Position numbers and translations under genes: made by a program
Notes under the pieces: generated by a model
The model's database searches: none
Told to the model about the DNA's origin: nothing
What the model saw: the letters and a program-made list of their open reading frames with translations, nothing else
Shown here: one piece after another, positions 51,978 to 60,087 of the stretch
Position numbering within the stretch: position 1 is the first letter of the stretch
Layout: every line of letters begins with the position of its first letter
NCBI RefSeq assembly: GCF_036169555.1
Contig: NZ_CP108032.1
Coordinates: 2,666,001-2,730,000 of the forward strand
Direction: 5' to 3'
DNA length: 64,000 bases
Source of the DNA: Streptomyces sp. NBC_00306
Lineage (GTDB): Bacteria; Actinomycetota; Actinomycetes; Streptomycetales; Streptomycetaceae

Positions 51978-51998
51978 CCACAGGGCTCACAGTGTGGC

Positions 51999-53390
51999 TC
52001 AGGCCTCGGTCTTCTTGTCCTCGGCCTGGTCCTCGGCCGCGTCGCCGTCGGCGGCCTCGACCGTCTCCGCGGTCTCGTCCTCGTCGTCCAGGTCGACCGT
52101 CTCACCGTTGGTGTCGACGACCTTGGCGGCCTCGACGACGACGGCGAGCGCCTTGCCGCGGGCGACCTCGCCGACGAGCATCGGCACCTGGCCGCCTTCG
52201 ACGACGGCCTGGGCGAACTGGTCGGGGCTCATGCCGGAGGAGGCGGCACGCCGCATGAGGTGCTCGGTGAGCTCCTCCTGGTTGACGTTCAGCTTCTCCT
52301 TGTTGACCAGCTCGTCGAGGATGAACTGGGTCTTGATGCCCTTGACCGCCTGCTCCTTGGTCTCGGCATCGAACTCTTCCTCGGTCTTGCCCTGGATCTC
52401 CAGGTACTTGCCGAGGTCGATGCCCATCTGACCGAGCTGGTGGTGCTCGAGGTTGTGCTTACGGGTGTTGATCTCGTCCTCGAGGAGCTTCTCGGGGATC
52501 GGCACCTCGGCCAGCTTCAGCAGCTCGTCGAGGACGCGCTCCTGGGCCTGGGTGGCCTGGTCGTACTGCTTCATGTTCTCGAGGCGCTTGCGGCTGTCGG
52601 CCTTCAGCTCGTCGAGGGTGTCGAACTCGCTCGCCATCTGCGCGAAGTCGTCGTCGAGCTCGGGGAGCTCACGGGAGGAGACGGCGGTCACCTTGACGGT
52701 GACCTCGGCGTCCTTGCCCTCGGCGGAGCCGCCCTTGAGCTGCGAGGTGAAGGTGGCCTCGCCGCCGGCCTCCAGGCCGGTGACGGCCTCGTCGATGCCG
52801 TCGAGCAGCTCGCCGGAGCCGACGGTGTACGAGACACCGCTGGCGACGCCGTCCTCGAGGACCTCTCCGTCGACCTTGGCCTCCAGGTCGATCGTCAGGA
52901 CGTCACCCTCGGCGGCGGCACGCTCGACCGGCGAGGTGGAGGCGAAGCGCTCACGGAGCTGCTCCACCGACTTCTCGACGTCCTCGTCGCTGACCTCTAC
53001 GGCGTCGACGGTGACCTCGATGCCGGAGTAGTCCGGGATCTCGATGGAGGGGCGGATGTCGACCTCGGCGGTGAAGTTCAGCGTCTCGCCGTCCTTCAGC
53101 TCCGTGATGTCGACCTCGGGCTGGCCGAGGACGTTGATCTCCGCCTCGTTGACCGCCTCGGTGTAGAACTTCGGGAGGGCGTCGTTGACGGCCTCCTCCA
53201 GCACAGCACCACGGCCGAACCGCTGGTCGATCACCCGGGCCGGGATCTTGCCCTTTCGGAAGCCCTTGACCGTGACCTGCTGGTTGATCTTCTTGTACGC
53301 CGCGTCGAGGCTGTCCTTGAGCTCCTCGAAGGGCACCTCGACAGTGAGCCGAACCCGAGTCGGGTTCAGGGTCTCCACGGCGCTCTTCAC
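51999..53390 (-). CDS. tig: Trigger factor
   Basis: 463 residues from the GTG at 53390 with AAGGAG 8 nt upstream. Ribosome-bound chaperone and prolyl isomerase. N-terminal ribosome-binding domain with the signature region '[19 protein letters not shown]', FKBP-type PPIase domain in the middle ('[20 protein letters not shown]'), and a helical C-terminal domain. An acidic ~40-residue tail ends the protein ('[20 protein letters not shown]'). It is upstream of clpP1 in the common tig-clpP-clpX order, although separated from it by a terminator and a regulated promoter. TACTAT on the minus strand at 53514-53519 may be its -10. Confidence 0.96.
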   Translation of the reverse strand: MKSAVETLNPTRVRLTVEVPFEELKDSLDAAYKKINQQVTVKGFRKGKIPARVIDQRFGRGAVLEEAVNDALPKFYTEAVNEAEINVLGQPEVDITELKDGETLNFTAEVDIRPSIEIPDYSGIEVTVDAVEVSDEDVEKSVEQLRERFASTSPVERAAAEGDVLTIDLEAKVDGEVLEDGVASGVSYTVGSGELLDGIDEAVTGLEAGGEATFTSQLKGGSAEGKDAEVTVKVTAVSSRELPELDDDFAQMASEFDTLDELKADSRKRLENMKQYDQATQAQERVLDELLKLAEVPIPEKLLEDEINTRKHNLEHHQLGQMGIDLGKYLEIQGKTEEEFDAETKEQAVKGIKTQFILDELVNKEKLNVNQEELTEHLMRRAASSGMSPDQFAQAVVEGGQVPMLVGEVARGKALAVVVEAAKVVDTNGETVDLDDEDETAETVEAADGDAAEDQAEDKKTEA

Positions 53391-53574
53391 GGTTCGGTCT
53401 CCTTGATGGCTGATTCTGGGATTCTGCTGCTCCGCCGCACAGGGAGGCGGCTCAGCTGATCGACCCGGGTCTTTTTGTCCCACTCGGTCCAGACACACGG
53501 GCACGCAGCTTGCATAGTAGCCGCAAGCAGGATGGGCCCCACAATGCGATCTTGCGGAGGCCCGGTGATGGTGG

Positions 53575-53648
53575 TCGGGGTGGCCGGATTCGAACCGACG
53601 ACCTTCCGCTCCCAAAGCGGACGCGCTACCAAGCTGCGCCACACCCCG
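53575..53648 (-). tRNA. tRNA-Pro (anticodon TGG)
   Basis: 74-nt cloverleaf on the minus strand. Acceptor CGGGGTG/CACCCCG with discriminator A, anticodon stem CCGCT/AGCGG around the loop TTTGGGA (anticodon TGG), and T-arm with GGTTCGAATCC. CCA is not encoded. Confidence 0.95.
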
Positions 53649-53789
53649 TCGGTGCGACACGTAGGGTACATGCCCGCAGGCAGTGGGGCTGCCGCATTCT
53701 CCGGCGCGTAATCCGGTGTGCGGCACCGGCCTCGGACCCGCTACGATGCTGTCCGTACCGCGGCCCACGTGACCTGCGGTGCGATGTAT

Positions 53790-53860
53790 GCGGGCGTAGC
53801 TCAATGGTAGAGCCCTAGTCTTCCAAACTAGCTACGCGGGTTCGATTCCCGTCGCCCGCT
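53790..53860 (+). tRNA. tRNA-Gly (anticodon TCC)
   Basis: 71-nt cloverleaf. Acceptor GCGGGCG/CGCCCGC with discriminator T, anticodon stem CTAGT/ACTAG around CTTCCAA (TCC), T-arm GGTTCGATTCC. A hairpin terminator follows 9 nt later. Confidence 0.95.
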
Positions 53861-53868
53861 CTCGATGA

Positions 53869-53911
53869 CTCAGGGCCAGGCCGGAGGTTCGTTCCTCCGC
53901 CTGGCCCTGAG
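53869..53911. terminator. Terminator between tRNA-Gly and the alcohol dehydrogenase gene
   Basis: 18-bp stem with one bulged C (12 + 6 bp) and a 6-nt loop. It can end both the tRNA transcript and the convergent gene stopping at 53945. Confidence 0.8.
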
Positions 53912-53944
53912 GCGTTTCCGGGCCCTCCGCACGCCCCCGGGGCG

Positions 53945-54967
53945 TCAGGTGGCGGTGGTGAGGACCATCCGGAACCGGGCCGCGCCGGACAGCATCTTCC
54001 GGTACGCCTCGTCCGCCTCCACCAGCGGCACGGTCTCGATCATCGGGCGGATTCCGTGCAGCGCGCTGAAGGCCATGGTGTCCTGCACGTCCTGCGAGGT
54101 GCCGGAGGGGTGGCCGCGGACGACCTTGCCGCTCATCAGCAGCTGGGTCGGGTTGATGCCGAGAGGCTCGGAGTCCGCGCCGATGACCACCAGCTCGCCG
54201 AGAGGGCGGAGCCCGTCCACGGTCGCCGTGATGGCGTCGGAATTGGCCGCGGTGGCCAGAACCACCTTGGCGCCGCCGAGGGCCCGCAGCGCGTCCGCCA
54301 CGCTCGTGCCCGCCGTGCTGTCGATGTAGTGGTGCGCCCCGAGCTCCGTGGCGAAGTCGGTCTTCTCGGATCCGCGCGCGATGGCGACGGTCTCGAAGCC
54401 CATGGCGGCCGCGTACTTCACTCCCAGGTGGCCCAGGCCACCCATGCCGAGTACGGCGACGAGGTCGCCGGGCCGTGCGGAACTGCGGCGCAGGCCGTTG
54501 AAGGTCGTCACGCCCGCGCAGCCCAGGGGCGCCGCGTCGGTCGCCGCCAGGGCGTCGGGGATCCGGGCGAGGGCGTCGGCCGGTGCGATCACCTGGTCGG
54601 CGAAGCCCCCGTCGTATGCCCATCCGGGCACCTTCAGGTTCTCGCACACGATGAAGTCGCCCTGCCGGCAGGGCGTGCAGTGGCCGCAGCTGCCGCCGAA
54701 CCAGCCGACCCCGACCCGGTCGCCGACCTTCCAGCCGCTGTACGTCCCCTCGCCGACCGCCTCGATCCGTCCGGCGATCTCGTGCCCGGCCACCACCGGG
54801 AACCGGAGGCCGGGCACCAGGCCGTTCACGAACAGGACGTCGCTGTGGCAGACCCCGCAGGCCTCCACGGCCACCCGTACGTGTCCGGGGCCCGGCTGCG
54901 GCACCTCACGTTCGGCGATCTCCAACGGGCCGCCTGGCGAGGCGACCTGGGCAACACGCATGGTCAT
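53945..54967 (-). CDS. Zinc-dependent alcohol dehydrogenase
   Basis: 340 residues from the ATG at 54967, which has GGAG 8 nt upstream. Medium-chain dehydrogenase: catalytic-zinc ligands in 'CGVCHSDV' and 'GHEIAGR', four-cysteine structural-zinc loop 'CGHCTPCRQGDFIVC', and NAD(P) site 'VLGMGGLGHLGVKYA'. Resembles AdhA/AdhT-type bacterial alcohol dehydrogenases that interconvert alcohols and aldehydes; the substrate is not determined. A single-gene unit convergent with tRNA-Gly. Confidence 0.92.
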   Translation of the reverse strand: MTMRVAQVASPGGPLEIAEREVPQPGPGHVRVAVEACGVCHSDVLFVNGLVPGLRFPVVAGHEIAGRIEAVGEGTYSGWKVGDRVGVGWFGGSCGHCTPCRQGDFIVCENLKVPGWAYDGGFADQVIAPADALARIPDALAATDAAPLGCAGVTTFNGLRRSSARPGDLVAVLGMGGLGHLGVKYAAAMGFETVAIARGSEKTDFATELGAHHYIDSTAGTSVADALRALGGAKVVLATAANSDAITATVDGLRPLGELVVIGADSEPLGINPTQLLMSGKVVRGHPSGTSQDVQDTMAFSALHGIRPMIETVPLVEADEAYRKMLSGAARFRMVLTTAT

Positions 54968-55058
54968 GGCGATCACTCCGGGAACGACGGATCCCCCGGA
55001 ACCAGCACACCACCTCCGGCGCGATCACGCGCGACGGAGGCAGCGCATCACCACCGGA

Positions 55059-55253
55059 TCAGAAGTTGATCTGGTTGATGGTGTCCGCTATCGAGTTCAG
55101 GAATCTGTTGATCGACGGCGCCATGCCCGTCGATGCCAGGAAGAAGCCGAACAGCACGGCGACTATCGCCGGTCCGGCCTTGATCGAGCCGCCGCGGATC
55201 AGCACCACCAGGATGATCGCCAACAGAAGCACCACAGACAGCGAAATGGCCAC
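55059..55253 (-). CDS. 64-residue two-helix membrane peptide
   Basis: GTG start. Two hydrophobic helices ('LSVVLLLAIILVVLIRGG' and 'GPAIVAVLFGFFLASTG') are joined by a short basic-glycine turn, with a polar tail 'NRFLNSIADTINQINF'. A tiny membrane protein of the kind widely found in Streptomyces. I know no function. A GAGGGTG sequence lies upstream, more distant than ideal. Confidence 0.7.
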   Translation of the reverse strand: MAISLSVVLLLAIILVVLIRGGSIKAGPAIVAVLFGFFLASTGMAPSINRFLNSIADTINQINF

Positions 55254-55674
55254 AACTGATCACACCCTCGGTCGGTCCGCCTTGCCGGCCCGGGGGCACA
55301 CGACCCAGCACACCCCCGCCATGAACATCGTGCCACCAACGGGGCGATGCATGCCGCCTCCTGACGAATCATCGACGGCGGGATCTCGCCATCCGCACGC
55401 GCGCACGGATGCCGCACGCGTGGCCGGTCGTCCGGGCGAGTGAAATGCGCGACGTAATTCGACCCGATCGTTTCGATGTGTACACACACTCGTCACGGCA
55501 ATTTCGAAGTTAAACGGTGAGGTAATTCACTCTCTCGGCCAGGCGTGCCGATATGCCCCCTTTAAGGGGGATCAATCGGGGCATAGCGTCCGGTTGGCGG
55601 TGGTTTCAGATTCGAATGGGAGAAGCGCGGAGGGGGTTTTACTAAATCCGATCCGCGCGGCTAAGGTGCCTCGA
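55254..55674. other. Long intergenic region between the membrane peptide and the acyltransferase genes
   Basis: 421 nt, AT-richer than the surroundings from about 55,440 on. It holds the palindrome TGTGTACACA (55477-55486), a CCCCCTT/AAGGGGG dyad (55556-55570), and the acyltransferase promoter near its right end. No gene is seen. Confidence 0.5.
55638..55667 (+). promoter_or_regulatory. Promoter of the acyltransferase gene
   Basis: TTTACT (55638-55643) and TAAGGT (55662-55667) are separated by 18 nt. Transcription would start at or next to the ATG at 55675, giving a leaderless message. Confidence 0.5.
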
Positions 55675-56820
55675 ATGTTCCACGCTCCGCTTGGATATCG
55701 CAGGGCCCCGCTCCCCCAGGTCCGGGATACGGAGCCCGCTCCCGACCCGACGAAGGCGGCCACTTCCGCGCCCGCCGAGCAGACTGCCCCGAAGTCCAGC
55801 AGGCGAGACGCGTACTTCGACAACGCCAAATATCTGGCCATCGTGCTGGTCGCCCTCGGGCACTTCTGGGAACCGGTGATGGACGGCAGCAGGACCACCC
55901 GGTCGCTGTACATGCTCGTGTACACGTTCCATATGCCGGCCTTCATCATCATCTCCGGCTACTTCTCCCGGAGTTTCACCGGCCGGCCCGACCAGCTCAA
56001 GCGGCTTCTGACCGGCATCGTCGTGCCGTACGTCGTCTTCGAGGTGGCGTACTCCCTGTTCAGGCGCTGGGCCGAGGACGCTCCGGACCAGTCGATCAGC
56101 CTGCTCGACCCCTTCTATCTGACCTGGTTCCTGGCCGCCCTGTTCATCTGGCGGCTGACGACCCCGCTGTGGAAGGTGATCCGCCATCCGCTGCCGGTGG
56201 CGCTGGTGGTGGCCTCGCTCGCCGCGCTGACGCCGGGCATCGGGGCGGACCTCAACCTCCAGCGTGTGCTGCAGTTCCTTCCGTACTTCGTGCTCGGACT
56301 GACGCTGAAGCCCGAGCACTTCGAGATGGTGCGCAGGCGGGAAGTGCGCCTGCTGTCGATTCCGCTGTTCGCCGGCGCCGCCGTCTTCGCCTACTGGGCC
56401 TCGCCCCGGATGAACTTCACCTGGCTCTACCGTTCCAACAGCGCGCAGGAACTGGGCGTTCCGTGGTGGTCCGGGGTCGTGATGACCCTCGCCTTCTTCG
56501 GGTGCGCGGTGCTGCTCACCATCGGATTCCTGGCGTGGGTGCCGAGCCGCAAGACCTGGTTCACAGTGCTCGGCGGCGGCACGATCTGCGGTTATCTGCT
56601 GCACGGACTGCTCATCAGGGGCGCCGACTATGGGCACGTCTTCCAGAACTACCCGTGGCTGAGCGACCCCGGCGGCGAGATCCTGCTCACGGTGACCGCG
56701 TTCGTCGTGGTGACCCTGCTGTGTACGCCGCCGGTCCGGCGGGCCATGAAGTGGGCGACCGAGCCGGACATGGCGTGGGCGTTCCGGCGGGAGTCGGCAC
56801 AGGTCGGCCGCAAGAGCTGA
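55675..56820 (+). CDS. Acyltransferase-3 family membrane enzyme
   Basis: 381 residues from the ATG at 55675 (AAGGTG 6 nt upstream, or leaderless). After ~45 disordered residues, 'DAYFDNAKYLAIVLVALGHF' carries the active-site histidine of the O-acyltransferase (acyltransferase 3) family. About ten hydrophobic helices follow ('FHMPAFIIISGYFSRSF', 'RVLQFLPYFVLGLTL', 'TICGYLLHGLLI'). It resembles fucose 4-O-acetylase-like enzymes that acetylate sugars of surface polysaccharides. It is not linked to the glycan locus at the other end of the window. Its 3' end shares a terminator with the HD protein gene. Confidence 0.85.
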   Translation: MFHAPLGYRRAPLPQVRDTEPAPDPTKAATSAPAEQTAPKSSRRDAYFDNAKYLAIVLVALGHFWEPVMDGSRTTRSLYMLVYTFHMPAFIIISGYFSRSFTGRPDQLKRLLTGIVVPYVVFEVAYSLFRRWAEDAPDQSISLLDPFYLTWFLAALFIWRLTTPLWKVIRHPLPVALVVASLAALTPGIGADLNLQRVLQFLPYFVLGLTLKPEHFEMVRRREVRLLSIPLFAGAAVFAYWASPRMNFTWLYRSNSAQELGVPWWSGVVMTLAFFGCAVLLTIGFLAWVPSRKTWFTVLGGGTICGYLLHGLLIRGADYGHVFQNYPWLSDPGGEILLTVTAFVVVTLLCTPPVRRAMKWATEPDMAWAFRRESAQVGRKS

Positions 56821-56829
56821 GCGGGGCGG

Positions 56830-56858
56830 GCCGGACGGCTCAGGGAGCGCCGTCCGGC
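56830..56858. terminator. Bidirectional terminator overlapping the 3' end of the HD protein gene
   Basis: Perfect 10-bp inverted repeat (GCCGGACGGC) with a 9-nt loop between convergent genes with stops at 56820 and 56840. Confidence 0.7.
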
Positions 56859-57301
56859 AGGCCCAACAGGGCGCGCGTCTTCGCGTACTTGGCCGTCAGC
56901 CGCTCGCGGGTCCGCTCGTCGAGCAGGGCGAGTCGCGCCGGGTCGGCATTGTGCGCGAGATCGGCCTCTTTGACGAGACGTGCGCCCGGGGTGGCGAGAA
57001 TACGCCGGGTGTAGTCCTCCAACGGCTCGCCCTCGCCCTTGCTGAGGGCGAGCACCATGTCCTTGACCGACTGCGGCAACGGGGCCTCGTCCAGCCAGGT
57101 GCGGCTGAGCACACCGTCCTCGACGGTGTCGTGCAGCCAGCCGGCGGCCACCTGTTCGTCGCTGCCGCCCCGGGCGCGTACGCCCTCGGCGACGGCGGCG
57201 ATGTGCTCCGCGTACGGGCGGCCCGACTTGTCCCGCTGGCCCTCGTGAGCCTCACGTGCGATGGCCTCGACCTCGGCCGGCGTCAGGTACTGCTGCGACA
57301 T
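56840..57301 (-). CDS. Small HD-domain protein (RelA/SpoT hydrolase-like)
   Basis: 153 residues. The HD fold shows 'AREAHEGQRDKSGRPYAEHI' and the metal-binding pair in 'AAGWLHDTVEDG', followed by 'VKEADLAHNADPARLALLD', a sequence style close to the hydrolase domain of RelA/SpoT and small alarmone hydrolases (Mesh1-like). Possibly degrades (p)ppGpp or a related nucleotide; the substrate is inferred from the family only. It is alone on its strand, convergent with the acyltransferase gene. Confidence 0.82.
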   Translation of the reverse strand: MSQQYLTPAEVEAIAREAHEGQRDKSGRPYAEHIAAVAEGVRARGGSDEQVAAGWLHDTVEDGVLSRTWLDEAPLPQSVKDMVLALSKGEGEPLEDYTRRILATPGARLVKEADLAHNADPARLALLDERTRERLTAKYAKTRALLGLPDGAP

Positions 57302-57613
57302 GGTCCCGACTCTACGGCCCGCGGATCACCCGCGCCCGGCGGTCGCACCGGCCGAACGCCCCGGCGAAGGCCGGTGCGATGAGGGCTGTCGTCATATCGA
57401 GCGCACCGGCAACTTCGTCGGCGAGGCCTACGTCGCGGGCGTCGGGGCCTCAGGTGATCCGCCTCCCGTTATGGCGCCAACTGCCCTGGCCGACACCGCT
57501 GTCGGTCGGCTTCGAGGCCACGGATCAAGGGTCGGCGACCCAGGAGTCGACAGTTGCAACGTCAACCATTTGGTAAACTAATTAATGACGTTTCCTTGAC
57601 TTTCCCTTGACCC
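57302..57613. other. Intergenic region upstream of the antiporter gene
   Basis: 312 nt. It becomes AT-rich next to the antiporter, with TTGCAA near 57,550, TAAACTAATTAAT around 57,575, and an ACCA-N2-TGGT dyad between them that may be promoter and operator. A frame ending at 57581 could encode 'RTGNFVGEAYVAGVGA', but it lacks a start context; I do not call it a gene. Confidence 0.35.
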
Positions 57614-58879
57614 ATGACGGAGGACGAGCCCATCGGACACGCAGACACCCTCATCGCCATGGGAGGCGCCTTTCTGGCGGCCGCCCTGCTCGCCCGCCTC
57701 GGTGGCCGTATCGGACTGCCGACGATCCCCCTGTTCATCCTGGCCGGCATCCTGCTCGGCCCCCACACCCCCGGCATCGTGCTCCTCTCGGACCCGCACG
57801 ATCTGGAGATGCTCTCCGCGCTCGGCCTCGTGCTGCTGCTGTTCTATCTGGGGCTGGAGTTCCACCTCGACGATCTGAAGGCCGGCGGCCGCAAGATGGC
57901 GCTGGCCGGTGGCACCTACCTCGCGCTCAACGTCGGAGCCGGGCTCGGCTTCGGCTTCGCGCTCGGCTGGGGCACCTCGGAAGCGCTGGTGCTCGCCGGA
58001 GTGCTCGGTATCTCCTCGTCCGCGATCGTCACCAAAGTGCTGGTGGACCTCGGCCGTATCGGGAATCCCGAGACCCGGCCCATCCTCGGCATCATCGTCG
58101 TCGAGGACGTCTTCCTCGCCCTCTATCTCGCCGCGCTCCAGCCGATCCTGTCCGGCGCCGACAGTCTCGCCGCGGCGGTGATGGATGCCGGCATGGCCTT
58201 CGGCTTCCTGCTGCTGCTCGCGCTCGCTGCACGCTTCGGCACCCGCGTGATCGGACGGCTGATCAACACCCGTGACGACGAACTGCTCGTCATCTCCTTC
58301 CTGGGAGCGGCGGTGTTCGTCGCCGGCGTCTCGGAGTGGTTCGGGGTCGCCGACGCGATCGGCGCGTTCATGGTCGGTCTGATGCTCGGCAGTACGACGT
58401 CGGGCGAGCGCATCCGCCAGCTGGTGCATCCGCTGCGGGACGCCTTCGGGGCCGTCTTCTTCTTCGCCTTCGGGCTCTCGATCGACCCGGGCGACCTGCC
58501 GACCGTGCTGTGGCCGGTACTCGCCGCCGTCGCCGTGACACTGGTGATGAACGTGCTGGCCGGGGTGGCCGCGGCCCGTATCAACGGCTTCGGTGCGGGG
58601 CCGGCCGCCAACATCTCGACGACGCTGCTGGCCCGCGGAGAGTTCGCGCTGATCCTCGCGACGATGGCGGCGGCCGCGGGCCTGGACGAGCGGCTCTCAC
58701 CGTTCATCGCGGGCTATGTGCTGGTCCTCGCGGTCCTCGGCCCGCTGGCCGCGGGACGGTCGCACTGGCTGGCGCGCATCCTGCCGGGCGGCCGGGACGG
58801 CGCAAACGGTGGCGGGGGCGGCGATGTCGCCGTCGTCACGCCTGCCGGCACAGCAGAAGCAGCGCCCGGTCGTCGTTGA
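57614..58879 (+). CDS. CPA2-family cation:proton antiporter
   Basis: 421 residues, about twelve transmembrane helices. 'GLVLLLFYLGLEFHLDDL', 'GVLGISSSAIVTKVLVDLG' and 'WFGVADAIGAFMVGLMLGST' are characteristic of KefB/CPA2 exchangers, with the aspartate in 'IIVVEDVFLALYL' matching the ion-binding region. No RCK/TrkA domain is attached or encoded next door. The C-terminus ends in a Gly-rich tail. It exchanges Na+ or K+ for H+ to control pH and ion balance. Its 3' end overlaps the convergent phosphatase gene by 44 bp. Confidence 0.88.
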   Translation: MTEDEPIGHADTLIAMGGAFLAAALLARLGGRIGLPTIPLFILAGILLGPHTPGIVLLSDPHDLEMLSALGLVLLLFYLGLEFHLDDLKAGGRKMALAGGTYLALNVGAGLGFGFALGWGTSEALVLAGVLGISSSAIVTKVLVDLGRIGNPETRPILGIIVVEDVFLALYLAALQPILSGADSLAAAVMDAGMAFGFLLLLALAARFGTRVIGRLINTRDDELLVISFLGAAVFVAGVSEWFGVADAIGAFMVGLMLGSTTSGERIRQLVHPLRDAFGAVFFFAFGLSIDPGDLPTVLWPVLAAVAVTLVMNVLAGVAAARINGFGAGPAANISTTLLARGEFALILATMAAAAGLDERLSPFIAGYVLVLAVLGPLAAGRSHWLARILPGGRDGANGGGGGDVAVVTPAGTAEAAPGRR

Positions 58880-59981
58880 CGTCCTTGGCGACCGCCTCGA
58901 TGAGATGCCAGGCCGCGCCCTCGAACCCGGAGGACACATAGCGGTCGGCCTCGCCCGTGAGGCGGTCGATGCCCTCACTGATGTCCTTGCCCGACGCCTC
59001 CACCAGACCGTCGGTGTAGAGCATCAGCACGTCGCCGGGGCGCAGGGAGCCCTTCACCGGGTCGAACTGCGCCCCGGCGTAGATGCCGAGGAGCGGTCCT
59101 TCCGCGCCCTTCTCCTCCCAGCGGCCGCTGCCCGCGTGCAGTTGCATGGCCGGCAGATGTCCGGCCGACAGCAGCTCGTAGTCGCCGGAGTCCAGGTCCA
59201 GGACGAGATGGATCGACGTCGCGAAGCCCTCTTCCCAGTCCTGCCGCAGCAGATAGCCGTTCGCGGCGGGCAGGAAGCCGTGCGGCGGCAGCGAGCCCAG
59301 CAGTCCGCCGAAGGCGCCGGACAGCAGCAGCGCGCGGGAGGCCGCGTCCATTCCCTTGCCCGAGACATCGGTGAGAACGACCTCCAGGGTCCGCCCGCCG
59401 TTCGTCCGGGCGGCGACGACGAAGTCGCCGGAGAAGGACTGGCCGCCCGCCGGGCGCAGCGCCATCTCGCGGTGCCAGCCCTTCGGCAGCCGCGGCAGGG
59501 CGCTCTGCACCCGGATACGTTCGCGCAGGTCGAAGAGCATGGTCCCGCCGCGACGCCAGGGCACACCCACGCGCGCCCGGAACTGCGCGATCAGCAGCCC
59601 GAAGAATCCACAGGCGGCGACCACCAGCACGATGCCGGGAGTGACGCGGGCCGCGCCCTCGGTGTACGGACCGAGGACGATCGACTCGACGATGAGTCCC
59701 GCGGCGCAGGCGGCGTACAGCCCCAGCAGGCTCGCGGGCCGCAGCAGCAGCGCACCGGCCACGATCGGCAGCACCAGGGCGGCCGGCGAGACCCACACGG
59801 GCATCGCGATCGTGCCCCAGGTGAAGGCGGGCACGGCCAGCATCAGTCCGCCGAGGGCGATCCAGTCGGAACCGTCACCCCGGAAGTAGTCCACACCGGA
59901 CTTGCGCAGCGCGATGCGAGCCCGGTGCACTGCCTTGCGCATCCGGGCCCTGAGCGAGTCTGCTGCATTGCCGTGGGCCAT
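58836..59981 (-). CDS. PP2C/SpoIIE-family serine phosphatase with an N-terminal membrane region
   Basis: 381 residues from the ATG at 59981 (AGGG upstream). Residues ~40-130 hold four hydrophobic segments ('WIALGGLMLAVPAF', 'LVLPIVAGALLLRP', 'GIVLVVAACGFFGLLIAQF'). The SpoIIE domain follows: 'ALRPAGGQSFSGDFVVAA', 'VVLTDVSGKGMDAASRA', 'LMLYTDGLVEA' and 'NDDRALLLL', with the metal-binding aspartates retained though the first motif is unusual (usually GGDxYD). Probably dephosphorylates an anti-anti-sigma factor. No anti-sigma gene is adjacent. Confidence 0.88.
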   Translation of the reverse strand: MAHGNAADSLRARMRKAVHRARIALRKSGVDYFRGDGSDWIALGGLMLAVPAFTWGTIAMPVWVSPAALVLPIVAGALLLRPASLLGLYAACAAGLIVESIVLGPYTEGAARVTPGIVLVVAACGFFGLLIAQFRARVGVPWRRGGTMLFDLRERIRVQSALPRLPKGWHREMALRPAGGQSFSGDFVVAARTNGGRTLEVVLTDVSGKGMDAASRALLLSGAFGGLLGSLPPHGFLPAANGYLLRQDWEEGFATSIHLVLDLDSGDYELLSAGHLPAMQLHAGSGRWEEKGAEGPLLGIYAGAQFDPVKGSLRPGDVLMLYTDGLVEASGKDISEGIDRLTGEADRYVSSGFEGAAWHLIEAVAKDVNDDRALLLLCRQA

Positions 59982-60087
59982 TGTCGTGGACCCTATCCAC
60001 CCGTTCGCCATCCGTGCAGGGGGACCCCGGTGACAATGCGTTCGAAATCGGGTCGCCGTGCCGCTCCGGCCCTGGTAGGCATGGGTT

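Noticed and set aside
53575..53860. tRNA-Pro/tRNA-Gly as an integration site for a mobile element
   Set aside because: No integrase, duplicated tRNA end or foreign cargo was found on either side.
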